Program-made: the position numbers and the translations under genes | In this document: one piece after another, positions 26,663 to 35,754 of the stretch | How the letters are laid out: each line of letters starts with the position of its first letter | Position numbering within the stretch: position 1 is the stretch's first letter | Source: Oceanicola sp. | GTDB taxonomy: Bacteria > Pseudomonadota > Alphaproteobacteria > Rhodobacterales > Rhodobacteraceae | Direction of reading: 5' to 3' | Assembly (NCBI GenBank): GCA_017792405.1 | Contig: CP051231.1 | Location: 1,924,895 to 1,988,894 of the forward strand | DNA: 64,000 bases | The notes under the pieces: generated by a model | What the model was told of the DNA's origin: nothing | Databases searched by the model: none | The model's input: the letters and a program-made list of their open reading frames with translations, nothing else

Positions 26663-27712
26663 ATGACCCAGCGCCTCACCATCCGCCGCCCCGATGACTG
26701 GCACCTGCACCTGCGCGATGGCGCGATGCTCAAGGCCGTCCTGCCCGAGACCGTCGCCCACTTCGCCCGGGCCATCATCATGCCCAACCTCGTGCCGCCC
26801 GTGGTGACCATGTCCCATGCCATGGCCTACCGCGAGCGCATCCTCGCCGCCTCCCCCGGCGTCGGCCTCTTCGAGCCACTGATGACCCTCTATCTGACCG
26901 AAGAAACCGACCCCGAAGATGTCGCCGCGGCCCACGCCTCCGGCCTCGTGAAGGCGGTCAAGCTCTACCCGGCGGGCGCCACCACCAACTCCGCCTCCGG
27001 CGTGCGCGACATGGCTAAGGTCCGCCCGGTGCTGGAGAAGATGGCCGAGATCGGCATGCCGCTTTGCGTCCACGGCGAGGTCACGACCCACGATGTCGAT
27101 ATCTTCGACCGTGAGGCCAGCTTCATCGAAACCGTGCTCGACCCGCTGCGCCGAGCCACGCCCGGTCTGCGCGTGGTGATGGAGCACATCACCACCGCCG
27201 AGGCCGTGGAATACCTGCGCGAGGGCGGCGACGATCTCGGCGCCACGATCACCACCCATCACCTGATAATCAACCGCAACCACATGCTGGTCGGCGGCAT
27301 TCGCCCGCACTACTACTGCCTGCCCGTGGTCAAACGCGAGCGCCACCGCGAGGCTTTGGCCACCCTCGCCACCTCCGGCTTCTCCCGCTGCTTCCTCGGC
27401 ACCGACAGCGCGCCTCACCTCGCCAGCGACAAGCAAAGCCCCTGCGGCTGCGCCGGCGTATTCTCCGCGCCCGTCACCATGAGCTGCCTCGCCGCCGTGT
27501 TTGAAGACGCAGGCGCGCTCGACAAGCTCGAAGGCTATGCCTCGCTCAACGGCCCGGCCTTCTACCGCCTGCCCCCCAACGAGGCGACGATCACCCTGAG
27601 CCGTCAGGACGAGCCCCTCACCTTCCCGCCGCAGATCGAAACCGAGAACGGCCCCGTCGTGGTGTTCGACCCCGGCCGCCCGCTGCACTGGCACGTCGAG
27701 GACGAGCTCTGA
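26663..27712 (+). CDS. pyrC: Dihydroorotase
   Basis: From ATG 26663 the protein has 349 residues, the normal length of class II (PyrC) dihydroorotases. Metal ligands are visible: HLHLRDG (two His), the carboxylated Lys in [24 protein letters not shown] and the Asp in [20 protein letters not shown]. It closes carbamoyl-aspartate to dihydroorotate in pyrimidine synthesis in the cytosol. pyrE follows 84 nt downstream in the same direction, forming a pyrCE unit. Longer in-frame extension upstream is low-complexity antisense to the Lys/Ala-rich gene and is not coding. Confidence 0.97.
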   Translation: MTQRLTIRRPDDWHLHLRDGAMLKAVLPETVAHFARAIIMPNLVPPVVTMSHAMAYRERILAASPGVGLFEPLMTLYLTEETDPEDVAAAHASGLVKAVKLYPAGATTNSASGVRDMAKVRPVLEKMAEIGMPLCVHGEVTTHDVDIFDREASFIETVLDPLRRATPGLRVVMEHITTAEAVEYLREGGDDLGATITTHHLIINRNHMLVGGIRPHYYCLPVVKRERHREALATLATSGFSRCFLGTDSAPHLASDKQSPCGCAGVFSAPVTMSCLAAVFEDAGALDKLEGYASLNGPAFYRLPPNEATITLSRQDEPLTFPPQIETENGPVVVFDPGRPLHWHVEDEL

Positions 27713-27796
27713 CCGCACGCGCCAAAGCGGCCGCCCCGCACCTTGCGATGCCGGACGATTGAGTATTTACAGCAAGAAAATGACAGGAGCCGCGCC

Positions 27797-28474
27797 ATGA
27801 TCCCCACCTCGCACCCCGATGACGCCACGATTGCCCGTATCTCGGCGGGGATGCTGCTGGAGATCGAGGCCGTCCACTTTAACCAGCGCGAGCCCTTCAC
27901 CTATTCCTCCGGCCTCAAGGGCCCGACCTATATCGACTGCCGCAAGCTCATCAGCTTCCCGCGCATCCGCTCCACCCTGATGGATTTTCTCGTGGTGAAG
28001 GTCATGCGCGACGCGGGTTTCGAGGCCTTCGACAACATCGCAGGCGGCGAGACCGCAGGCATCCCCTTCGCCGCCTTCGTGGCCGACCGCATGGCGCTGC
28101 CCATGAGCTACGTCCGCAAGAAGCCCAAGGGCTATGGCCGCAACGCCCGGATCGAGGGCGCGATGGCCGAGGGTGATCGGGTGCTACTCGTGGAAGACCT
28201 CACCACAGACGGCGGCTCGAAAATCTCCTTCGTCGATGCCATCCGTGAAACCGGCGCAAGTTGCGCCCACACGGCGGTCATCTTCTACTACGGCATCTTC
28301 CCCGAAACCGAGAAAACCCTCGGCGACCACGGCGTGACCCTGCACCACCTCTGCACCTGGTGGGATGTTCTGGCCGTCGCCCGCGAACGCGGCAGTTTCG
28401 ATGCCGAAACACTCGACGGGGTCGAGGCTTTCCTGAACGATCCGGCCAAGTGGCGGGAACAACACGGGAATTAA
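27797..28474 (+). CDS. pyrE: Orotate phosphoribosyltransferase
   Basis: GACAGGAG precedes ATG 27797 at 8 nt; the product has 225 residues. Key parts are [37 protein letters not shown] (substrate loop), [17 protein letters not shown] (the flexible catalytic loop) and the PRPP motif [14 protein letters not shown]. It joins orotate and PRPP to give OMP, the step after dihydroorotate oxidation. It acts with pyrC directly upstream. The length is slightly above the usual 210-215 because of a longer N-terminus. Confidence 0.97.
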   Translation: MIPTSHPDDATIARISAGMLLEIEAVHFNQREPFTYSSGLKGPTYIDCRKLISFPRIRSTLMDFLVVKVMRDAGFEAFDNIAGGETAGIPFAAFVADRMALPMSYVRKKPKGYGRNARIEGAMAEGDRVLLVEDLTTDGGSKISFVDAIRETGASCAHTAVIFYYGIFPETEKTLGDHGVTLHHLCTWWDVLAVARERGSFDAETLDGVEAFLNDPAKWREQHGN

Positions 28475-28690
28475 TTTCAGGGGATAAAACCTGAGAAAAC
28501 CCCGAGTCGCCCGGTTTGGGGCACCGCCGATTTTGATGCCGCCCTCGCGTGAGACCGCAAGATGTGGTAAAACCAACCCCGGAGCCAGACCGCCCCACAG
28601 GGTTTGAAGCCTCTTATCCACAGAGATTTCCAGATACCCCTCGGGCGCGGAATCACAGTATCACCTTCCTCCACAGGGGGACCGAGCAGC

Positions 28691-30178
28691 ATGAACGAGA
28701 TCACCGCTTTCCGGCCGGAAGGGTCGGAGGCGCAGGATACTGCGCCGCATAACATCGAGGCCGAGCAGCAGCTGCTCGGAGCCATCCTCACCAACAACGA
28801 CATCTTCGACCGTGTCGCTATGGTGGTTGGCTCCGAGCACTTCTACGACCCGCTTCACGCCCGCATCTACGAGGTCGCCGCCGCGCGGATCGCCAAGAAC
28901 CTCGCGGCCACGCCGGTCTCGCTCAAGAGCTATCTCGAGGACGAGCCGGGCCTGAAAGATGTGGGCGGCGCCGCCTATCTCGCCAAGCTGGCCGGTGTCG
29001 CCGTCGCCAGCTTCGCCGCCAAGGATTATGCGCAGATCGTCTATGACCTCGCGATCCGCCGCGAGTTGATGGGGCTGGGCCGCGACATCGCCGCCAAGGC
29101 CTCCGATGTAAACGTCGCCTCGGAGCCGAAAGACCAAATCGTCGAGGCCGAGCAGGCGCTCTACAAACTCTCCGAGCAGGGCCGCACCGAGAGCGGCTTC
29201 CAGAGCTTCCTCAAGGCTGTGACCGACGCGGTGAATGTCGCCAACGCCGCCTACCAGCGCGAGGGCGGCCTCGCCGGCATTTCCACCGGGCTGGCCGACA
29301 TGGACCGCAAGCTTGGCGGCCTGCACCCTTCCGACCTGCTCATCCTCGCCGGGCGCCCCTCGATGGGTAAGACCTCGCTCGCGACCAACATCGCCTTCAA
29401 CATCGCCAAGGCCTACAAGCGCGGCCAGCTGACCGATGGCAACGAGGGCGCCGTGGATGGCGGCGTTGTGGGCTTCTTCTCGCTCGAGATGAGCGCCGAG
29501 CAGCTCGCCAGCCGCATTCTCTCCGAGGCCGCCGAGATCAGCTCTCACAAGATCCGTCAGGGCGACATGGACGAAACCGAGTTCCGCCGTTTCGTCGAGG
29601 CGGCCAAAGCGCTCGAGGCCTGCCCGCTCTTCATCGACGATACGCCTGCCCTGCCAATCTCTCAGGTCGCCGCCCGCGCCCGGCGGCTGAAGCGCACACA
29701 AGGGCTCGACGTCATCATCGTCGACTACCTCCAGCTCCTGCGCGGCACCGCCGAAAACCGGGTGCAGGAGATCGCCGAAATCTCGATGGGCCTGAAGGCC
29801 ATCGCCAAGGAGCTGAACATCCCGGTCATCGCCCTCTCCCAGCTCTCCCGTCAGGTTGAAAGCCGGGACGACAAGCGCCCGCAGCTGTCCGACCTGCGGG
29901 AATCGGGCTCGATCGAGCAGGACGCCGACGTGGTGATGTTCGTGTTCCGTGAGGAGTATTACGCCGAGCGCGAGAAGCCCTCCGACGACCAGCTCGACAA
30001 GATGGCCGAATGGCAAGAGCGCATGGCGCGCCTCCACGGCAAGGCCGAGGTGATCATCGGCAAGCAGCGTCACGGCCCCATCGGCACCGTGGAGCTGAGC
30101 TTCGAGAGCGAGTTCACCCGCTTCGGCAACCTCGTTCAGCCCTGGCAGCAGGGCGGCGGACAGGTGGATCAATTCTAG
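28691..30178 (+). CDS. dnaB: Replicative DNA helicase DnaB
   Basis: The 495-residue protein has the N-terminal helical domain (PHNIEAEQQLLGAILTNNDI) and the RecA-like C-terminal domain. Walker A is LAGRPSMGKTSLATNIA, Walker B is LDVIIVDYLQLL, and FSLEMSAEQLASRILSE and the DnaB-type VIALSQLSRQVESRDDKRPQ are present. It unwinds DNA ahead of the replisome as a hexamer. The start MNEITAFRPEG at 28691 is preceded by a purine-rich GGGGG box. The 216 nt upstream hold no gene and probably the promoter. A GC hairpin follows the stop. Confidence 0.97.
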   Translation: MNEITAFRPEGSEAQDTAPHNIEAEQQLLGAILTNNDIFDRVAMVVGSEHFYDPLHARIYEVAAARIAKNLAATPVSLKSYLEDEPGLKDVGGAAYLAKLAGVAVASFAAKDYAQIVYDLAIRRELMGLGRDIAAKASDVNVASEPKDQIVEAEQALYKLSEQGRTESGFQSFLKAVTDAVNVANAAYQREGGLAGISTGLADMDRKLGGLHPSDLLILAGRPSMGKTSLATNIAFNIAKAYKRGQLTDGNEGAVDGGVVGFFSLEMSAEQLASRILSEAAEISSHKIRQGDMDETEFRRFVEAAKALEACPLFIDDTPALPISQVAARARRLKRTQGLDVIIVDYLQLLRGTAENRVQEIAEISMGLKAIAKELNIPVIALSQLSRQVESRDDKRPQLSDLRESGSIEQDADVVMFVFREEYYAEREKPSDDQLDKMAEWQERMARLHGKAEVIIGKQRHGPIGTVELSFESEFTRFGNLVQPWQQGGGQVDQF

Positions 30179-30192
30179 GCAGGCAAGAACCA

Positions 30193-30217
30193 CCCGCCCC
30201 GTCTCGTGCGGGGCGGG
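30193..30217 (+). terminator. GC-rich hairpin after dnaB
   Basis: A perfect 9-bp stem CCCGCCCCG (30193-30201) and CGGGGCGGG (30209-30217) with a 7-nt loop, 14 nt after the dnaB stop. The following ATAAT lacks a T-run, so it may only slow polymerase or protect the mRNA 3' end. Confidence 0.45.
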
Positions 30218-30270
30218 ATAATCCCCCGCCGCCTTGACCCGCAGGCACCCGCCACGCGACAACCCCGCTC

Positions 30271-31596
30271 ATGGAAATCGAGTTCGTCAACCACGCCTCC
30301 GTCCGCATCGCCCACGCGGGCACCGCACTGCTGACCGACCCGTGGTACTCCGGCCCCGCCTTCCACAAGGGCTGGTCTCTGCTGCACGAAACGCCCGCCG
30401 CCGAGGTCGAGGCCCTGCTCGCTCGCACCACCCACATCTGGATCAGTCACGAGCACCCCGATCACTTCTCCCCCGCCTTCTTCGCCGCCCATGGCGACAC
30501 GATCAAGGCCCGGGGCATCAAGCTGCTGTTCCAGAAAATCGCCGATCAGCGCGTCGCGGGCTTTCTGCGCACCAAGGGTTTCGAGCTGACAGAAATGCCC
30601 TTCGGCACGCCCCTCACCGCAGGCAGCCTCACCCTCACCTGCCTGAAGGATGAGTTCTACGATTCCGCCCTCTCCATCCGCGCCGGTGACACCCACATCC
30701 TCAACCTCAACGATTGCGCCATCGCCACCCGGGCCCGCGCCGAAGAGGTCCGCGATGCGGTCGGCCCCTGCGACATCCTACTCACCCAGTTCTCCTACGC
30801 CGCATGGAAAGGCGGGCCGGAGAACCGCGCATGGCGCGAAGAGGCTGCCCGAGAGAAGCTCGAGAACATTCGTGTCCAGGCCGAGGTGCTCACACCCTCC
30901 ACCGTCATCCCCTTCGCCAGCTTCGTGGCCTTCGCCAACACCCGAAACGCCTACCTCAACGACGCCGCCAACCGCTCCTCCACAGTGGCGCAAGCCTTCG
31001 CCGACGCCCCCTTCGCGCTGCAGGTCATGCAACCCGGCGACACTTTCACCGCGCCCGATCGTGAGGCCTCGCAAGCCGCAGTGGCCTTCTGGGAGGCCAA
31101 GGCAGAGGCGCCTCTCAATCTGATGGAGTACGAAAGCCGCAGCCCCGGCACCCTGCGCGAAGCCTTCGAGGCCTGGGCCGAGCGGGTCCACCGCAACAAC
31201 GCCACATGGGCCATACGGCTGGCCCAGCTCGCCAGCCCGATCCGCGTGTTCCAACCCGTCACCGTCCACTGCGACGACATCGGCGAGACCTTCTCAATCG
31301 ACATCGCCCGCCGCCGCTTTACCCGTACCGAGGCCCCCGACGACCTCACCATGCACTCAGAGTCGCTCTGGTTTCTCTTCTCCAACTCCTTCGGCTTCGA
31401 CACGCTCACCGTGAACGGTTGCCTTGAAGAAAGCCGCCCCGGCGGCTTCTCCCGCGCCGCCCGCAGCCTCGCCATCGAGAACCTGAACAACCTCGGCATC
31501 CGCTTCGGCCCCGGCCTCATCTTCGAGCGGCAAGTCATCGGCGTGTTTCTTGAGCGCCTGCGCGGCGTCTCTGCCCGGATGCGCGGCAAGGGCTGA
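30271..31596 (+). CDS. Metallo-beta-lactamase fold hydrolase
   Basis: The N-terminal half has the UlaG-like MBL fold: MEIEFVNHASVRIAHAGTAL, DPWYSGPAF, and the metal-binding HEHPDHFSP, followed by ILNLNDCAI and a late LTPSTVIPFASF. The C-terminal half, about residue 250-441, is an additional domain of unknown function (NATWAIRLAQLASPIRVFQP, FFSNSFGFDTLTVNGCLEES-like segment). At 441 residues it is longer than typical UlaG proteins. The substrate is unknown; similar proteins act on phosphodiesters or are linked to sialic acid hydroxylation. It sits between dnaB and a DUF1194 gene, all co-oriented. Confidence 0.85.
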   Translation: MEIEFVNHASVRIAHAGTALLTDPWYSGPAFHKGWSLLHETPAAEVEALLARTTHIWISHEHPDHFSPAFFAAHGDTIKARGIKLLFQKIADQRVAGFLRTKGFELTEMPFGTPLTAGSLTLTCLKDEFYDSALSIRAGDTHILNLNDCAIATRARAEEVRDAVGPCDILLTQFSYAAWKGGPENRAWREEAAREKLENIRVQAEVLTPSTVIPFASFVAFANTRNAYLNDAANRSSTVAQAFADAPFALQVMQPGDTFTAPDREASQAAVAFWEAKAEAPLNLMEYESRSPGTLREAFEAWAERVHRNNATWAIRLAQLASPIRVFQPVTVHCDDIGETFSIDIARRRFTRTEAPDDLTMHSESLWFLFSNSFGFDTLTVNGCLEESRPGGFSRAARSLAIENLNNLGIRFGPGLIFERQVIGVFLERLRGVSARMRGKG

Positions 31597-31660
31597 GTGC
31601 CCCCCACCCCGCCCCGATCACAACCGCGCGACCCTCTTCCCCAGAATCACCACCTCCCGC

Positions 31661-32455
31661 ATGATCCCCCTCATGCGCAACGCTCTCCTCGCCCTCGCCC
31701 TCTCCGCCCTGCCCGCTCAGGCCCAGCAGATCGAGGTCGATGTCGAGCTCGCGCTTATGGTCGATGTCTCCCGCTCGATGACCCCGAACGAGGTCGAGAT
31801 CCAGCGGCGCGGCTATGCAGAGGCAATCCTCTCCAACGAGGTCATGACCGCCGTGCAATCGGGCCTGCTCGGCTCCATCGCGGTGACCTACGTGGAGTGG
31901 GCCGGCAACTACACCCAGCGCGAGATCGTCCCTTGGACCGTGATCCAGACGCAGGAAGATGCCCGCGCCTTCGCCGAGGCCCTCAGCCAGACCTTCGCCG
32001 GCGGCATGCGCCGCACCTCCATCTCTGGCGCCATCGAGTACGGCATGGACTCCATCGAGAAAAACGCCTTCACCGGCCTGCGCCGGGTGATTGACGTGTC
32101 CGGCGACGGGCCGAACAATCAGGGCAGCCTCGTCGAACGCGCCCGCAATGCTGCTGTCGAAAAAGGCATCGTGATCAACGGCTTGCCCCTCATGACCAAC
32201 GAGGGCCTCTCCGGCAACTGGGATATCGGCGGGCTGGACCTCTACTACCGCGACTGCGTCATCGGCGGCCCCGGTGCCTTCGTCATCCCCGTGCTGGAGT
32301 GGAACGAGTTCGCTTCCGCCGTCCGCCGCAAGCTGGTGCTCGAAATCGCCGGCCTGCCCCCGCCCGCCCAAATCATCCGCGCTCAAGCCAAGTTCGATTG
32401 CCTAATCGGTGAGAAGATGTGGGAGGAGCGCCGCCGGTATTGGGACGAGCCCTAG
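31661..32455 (+). CDS. DUF1194 protein, exported, VWA-like
   Basis: The product (about 264 residues) begins MIPLMRNALLALALSALPAQ, a Sec signal peptide cleaved after AQA, then IEVDVELALMVDVSRSMTPN. The MVDVSRSM segment is the MIDAS-like metal site of this family, and ISGAIEYGMDSIEKN and VIDVSGDGPNNQGS complete the VWA-like fold. DUF1194 proteins are common in Rhodobacteraceae; their role is not established. The start could be ATG 31661 or 31673; neither has a good ribosome binding site. A cysteine pair (RDCVIGG, FDCLIGE) near the C-terminus may form a disulfide. Confidence 0.85.
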   Translation: MIPLMRNALLALALSALPAQAQQIEVDVELALMVDVSRSMTPNEVEIQRRGYAEAILSNEVMTAVQSGLLGSIAVTYVEWAGNYTQREIVPWTVIQTQEDARAFAEALSQTFAGGMRRTSISGAIEYGMDSIEKNAFTGLRRVIDVSGDGPNNQGSLVERARNAAVEKGIVINGLPLMTNEGLSGNWDIGGLDLYYRDCVIGGPGAFVIPVLEWNEFASAVRRKLVLEIAGLPPPAQIIRAQAKFDCLIGEKMWEERRRYWDEP

Positions 32456-32537
32456 CTCAGGCTCTGCTTCCCCTCGCCGCACCGCAGCGCGCATTCACGC
32501 TTGACGCCGCCCGCCGCCAAACGCACAACCCCAACCC

Positions 32538-33587
32538 ATGGGAACCGGGCAGTTAACGATTGATCTAGACGCCATCGCCGCCAACTGGACGGCGCTTGAT
32601 GCGGCCTCCGGCGGCAGCACCGAAACCGGTGCCGTGGTCAAGGCAAACGGCTACGGCCTCGGCGCAGGTCGCGTGGCCCGCGCACTGGCCCACGCAGGCG
32701 CACGCCGCTTCTTCGTCGCCCACGCCGAAGAGGGCGGCGCCATCCGCAACGCCCTCGGGCGCGGGCCTGAAATCTACGTGTTTTCCGGGCACATGCGCGG
32801 CGACACCGACATGCTGAACGATCTCGACCTGATCCCCATGATCAACTCGATCGACCAGCTCACCCGCCATTTCGAGGCCCTGCCCGACGCCCCCTTCGGC
32901 ATCCAGCTCGACACCGGCATGAACCGGCTCGGCATGGAGCCGGGCGAATGGGCCGCGGTGCGCGATGTCGCCGTGCCACGCAAGCCGCGGCTGATCATGT
33001 CGCACCTCGCTTCTGCTGACGAGCCGTCCAGTCCGCAGAACAAGGCGCAAGTCGCTCTCTTCCGCGAGCTGACCGCAGGCTGCGGCATCCCCCGCAGCCT
33101 TGCCGCCACCGGCGGCATCCTCTTGGGGCCGGAGTATCACTTCGAGCTGACCCGCCCCGGCATCGGTCTCTACGGCGGCCGCCCCTTCACCGACGCCCGC
33201 CCGGTGGTGCAGCTCGATCTGCCCGTGGTGCAAACCGGCGTCGTGCTGAAGGGCGAGGCGGTCGGCTATAACGCCACATGGGAGGCCGAGGCCGACACGC
33301 CCACCGCCACCGTGCTGGGCGGCTATGCCGATGGCATCCTGCGGGCGCTCACCAATACCGGAAGCCTCTGGTCGGACGGCATCGAATGCCCGATCCTCGG
33401 CCGCGTCTCGATGGATGCGATCACCGTCGACATTTCCGGCCTCGAGCGTGAGCCGCGCGAGCTGTCCCTGCTCTGCCCCGAGCAGGGCGTCGATGCGGTC
33501 GCCGATGCGGGCAAGACCATTGGCTACGAAATCCTTACCTCCCTCGGCCCCCGCTACGCCCGCCGCTACTCCGGCCGCGCAGGCTGA
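32538..33587 (+). CDS. alr: Alanine racemase
   Basis: The 349-residue protein has the PLP Lys in [15 protein letters not shown] (usual form KANAYGLG). It also has the substrate-domain motif [14 protein letters not shown], the PLP-phosphate region [12 protein letters not shown], and the second catalytic Tyr area [10 protein letters not shown] in the C-terminal beta domain. It supplies D-alanine for peptidoglycan. The A-to-G change next to the PLP Lys is a small deviation. A typical dnaB-alr association is seen here. mlaE starts 10 nt after its stop. Confidence 0.93.
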   Translation: MGTGQLTIDLDAIAANWTALDAASGGSTETGAVVKANGYGLGAGRVARALAHAGARRFFVAHAEEGGAIRNALGRGPEIYVFSGHMRGDTDMLNDLDLIPMINSIDQLTRHFEALPDAPFGIQLDTGMNRLGMEPGEWAAVRDVAVPRKPRLIMSHLASADEPSSPQNKAQVALFRELTAGCGIPRSLAATGGILLGPEYHFELTRPGIGLYGGRPFTDARPVVQLDLPVVQTGVVLKGEAVGYNATWEAEADTPTATVLGGYADGILRALTNTGSLWSDGIECPILGRVSMDAITVDISGLEREPRELSLLCPEQGVDAVADAGKTIGYEILTSLGPRYARRYSGRAG

Positions 33588-33597
33588 GCCGAGGCCC

Positions 33598-34383
33598 GTG
33601 GCCACGCTCCTCCACCCCCTCGCGCTCATCGGCCGCAACACCCTTGCGCTGCTGGCCGCCATCGGCCGGGTCGCGCTGTTTCTCTTCTCCACCCTCAGCC
33701 ACATGGCCCGCCCGCCCTTCTACCTCAAGGAACTGTGGCAAGCCATTCTGAACGTGGGATATTTCTCCCTGCCCGTGGTCGGCCTCACCGCCATTTTCAC
33801 CGGCGGCGCGCTGGCCTTACAAATCTACTCCGGCGGCTCCCGCTTCAACGCCGAGGCGGTGGTGCCCCAGATCGTCGCCATCGGCATGGTGCGCGAGCTC
33901 GGCCCCGTGCTCGTCGGCCTGATGATCGCCGCCCGCGTCACCTCCTCCGTCGCCGCCGAGATCGCCACCATGAAGGTCACAGAGCAGATCGACGCGCTCG
34001 TCACCCTCTCGACCCACCCGATGAAATACCTCACTGTCCCCCGCGTCCTCGCCGCACTCATCACCGTGCCCGCACTGGTGGCCGTGGGCGATGTGATCGG
34101 CGTCATGGGCGGCTTCCTCGTGGCCACCGAGCGCCTCGGCTTCAACGCCGCCACCTACCTGCAAAACACATGGAACTTCCTCGAGACGCTCGACATCGTC
34201 TCCAGCCTCGTCAAAGGCGCCGCCTTCGGCTTCATCGCCGCGCTGATGGGCTGCTACTACGGCATGAACTCCGGCCGCGGCGCGCAGGGCGTGGGCCAAG
34301 CCACCAAATCCTCCGTTGTCGCCGCCGCCGTGCTGATCCTCGCCGCCAACTTCCTGCTCACCCAAGCGTTCTTCTCCGTATGA
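33598..34383 (+). CDS. mlaE: MlaE-type ABC transporter permease (lipid transport)
   Basis: GTG 33598, with GAGG just upstream and 10 nt after alr, begins VATLLHPLALIGRNTLALLA. The 261-residue protein shows the MlaE signature GMVRELGPVLVGLMIAARVT plus SSVAAEIATMKVTEQIDAL, and five or six hydrophobic segments. With MlaF it forms an inner-membrane complex that moves phospholipids between membranes to maintain outer-membrane asymmetry. The ATPase gene overlaps its stop by 4 nt. No MlaD-type substrate-binding gene is adjacent. Confidence 0.93.
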   Translation: MATLLHPLALIGRNTLALLAAIGRVALFLFSTLSHMARPPFYLKELWQAILNVGYFSLPVVGLTAIFTGGALALQIYSGGSRFNAEAVVPQIVAIGMVRELGPVLVGLMIAARVTSSVAAEIATMKVTEQIDALVTLSTHPMKYLTVPRVLAALITVPALVAVGDVIGVMGGFLVATERLGFNAATYLQNTWNFLETLDIVSSLVKGAAFGFIAALMGCYYGMNSGRGAQGVGQATKSSVVAAAVLILAANFLLTQAFFSV

Positions 34384-35138
34384 TCGAACTGCAAAACGTC
34401 CATAAGTCCTTCGGTCCAAAGGATGTTCTGCGCGGCGTCGATCTGTCGGTCGGCAAAGGCCGGAGCATGGTCATCATCGGCGGCTCCGGCACCGGCAAGT
34501 CCGTCACCATCAAGTGCATCCTCGGCCTCGTTGCCCCCGATCAGGGCAGCATCACCGTCGATGGCGCCCCCGTCGCCGCAGTCAAGTCCGCCAAGGCCCG
34601 CGAGGCCTTCCTCGCCCGCTTCGGCATGCTCTTCCAAGGCGGCGCGCTCTTCGACTCGCTCCCCGTCTGGCAAAACGTCGCCTTCCGCCTCCTGCGCGGC
34701 CAGCTCAAGCGCCCCAAGGCCGAGGCCCGCGACATCGCCATCGAAAAGCTCCGCCGCGTCGGCCTCGGTGCCGAAACAGCCGATCTCTTCCCCGCCGAGC
34801 TTTCGGGCGGCATGCAAAAGCGCGTCGGCCTCGCCCGCGCCATCGCCGCCGAACCGGAGATCATCTTTTTCGACGAGCCGACAACCGGCCTCGACCCGAT
34901 CATGGCGGGTGTCATCAACGAACTGATCCGCGAGATCGTGGTCGAAATGGGCGCCACAGCCGTCACCATCACCCATGATATGACCTCTGTGCGCGCCATC
35001 GCCGACGATGTCGCCATGCTCCACGCCGGCAAGATCCGCTGGACCGGCCCGGTCGCCGAAATGGACGCCGCATCAGACCCTTACCTGACGCAGTTCATCA
35101 CCGGCAGCGCCATCGGCCCGATCGAGACACTGCGGTAA
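34380..35138 (+). CDS. mlaF: MlaF-type ABC transporter ATPase
   Basis: ATG 34380 overlaps the mlaE stop (ATGA). The 252-residue ATPase has Walker A IGGSGTGKSVTIK, Q-loop FQGGALFDSLPV, signature ELSGGMQKRVGLARAIA, Walker B IIFFDEPTTGLDP and switch His VTITHDMTS. The GGALFDSLPVWQNVAF wording is typical of MlaF/Mkl. It powers the MlaE permease. A pqiA-like gene follows 88 nt later, which fits an envelope-lipid theme. Confidence 0.95.
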   Translation: MIELQNVHKSFGPKDVLRGVDLSVGKGRSMVIIGGSGTGKSVTIKCILGLVAPDQGSITVDGAPVAAVKSAKAREAFLARFGMLFQGGALFDSLPVWQNVAFRLLRGQLKRPKAEARDIAIEKLRRVGLGAETADLFPAELSGGMQKRVGLARAIAAEPEIIFFDEPTTGLDPIMAGVINELIREIVVEMGATAVTITHDMTSVRAIADDVAMLHAGKIRWTGPVAEMDAASDPYLTQFITGSAIGPIETLR

Positions 35139-35226
35139 CACCCGTAGCACGGGCGCACGCCCGGCTTCACATCGCGCACCAGGGGTCCTATGTGAAGGGT
35201 GTCCTGAACCGCCCAAAGGCCCGCCC

Positions 35227-35754
35227 TTGCCGCTCGCCCTCAAGCTCGCGAACCTCTCGCTCCTCCTGCTCTTCCCGGTCGCATGGTTCGCACCGCTGCT
35301 GCGCGCAGGCCTCTTGCCGCTCTTCGGCCTCTCGGAAATCTCGGTGATCTCCGGCCTTCAGGAACTCTGGGGCAAAGACGTGTTCCTCGCCCTCCTCGTC
35401 ACCGGTTTCGCCCTCTTCGCGCCCTACCTAAAGACCATCGGCCTCGCGCTGCTGCACTTCGGGCTGATGCACCGCAAGGTGCTGCCCGCACTGCACCTGC
35501 TGGGCAAGCTGGCGATGGCCGATATCTTCCTGATCGCGCTCTACATCGTGGTCGCCAAAGGCATCGGCGTCGGCAAGGTCGAAACCGCATGGGGCCTCTA
35601 CCTCTTTACCGCCTGTATCCTCGCCTCAATCGGCATCTCATGGGCCACCGAACGCAGCCGCAAACGTGCCGCCCTGCCTGCCCCGGGCAGCCCGCAGGCA
35701 GCCGCGCTGCACCCCACACCGGAGCCCGTGCCGCTACGCCCCACCACCGAGTGA
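35227..35754 (+). CDS. PqiA-family inner membrane protein
   Basis: The TTG start at 35227 gives 175 residues with four hydrophobic helices (LANLSLLLLFPVAWFAPLLR, DVFLALLVTGFALFAPYLKT, PALHLLGKLAMADIFLIALY, WGLYLFTACILASIGISWAT). The MADIFLIALYIV and KVETAWGLYLF parts fit the PqiA (paraquat-inducible A) repeat domain. One repeat is present rather than the two in E. coli PqiA. PqiA works with MCE-type lipid transporters, consistent with mlaEF upstream. Its last 21 nt overlap the end of the convergent glycosyltransferase gene. Confidence 0.82.
   Translation: MPLALKLANLSLLLLFPVAWFAPLLRAGLLPLFGLSEISVISGLQELWGKDVFLALLVTGFALFAPYLKTIGLALLHFGLMHRKVLPALHLLGKLAMADIFLIALYIVVAKGIGVGKVETAWGLYLFTACILASIGISWATERSRKRAALPAPGSPQAAALHPTPEPVPLRPTTE

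Noticed and set aside
28475-28690. Possible regulatory RNA or riboswitch between pyrE and dnaB
   Set aside because: AT-richer patches are present but I could not draw a convincing conserved fold; it is more likely the dnaB promoter.
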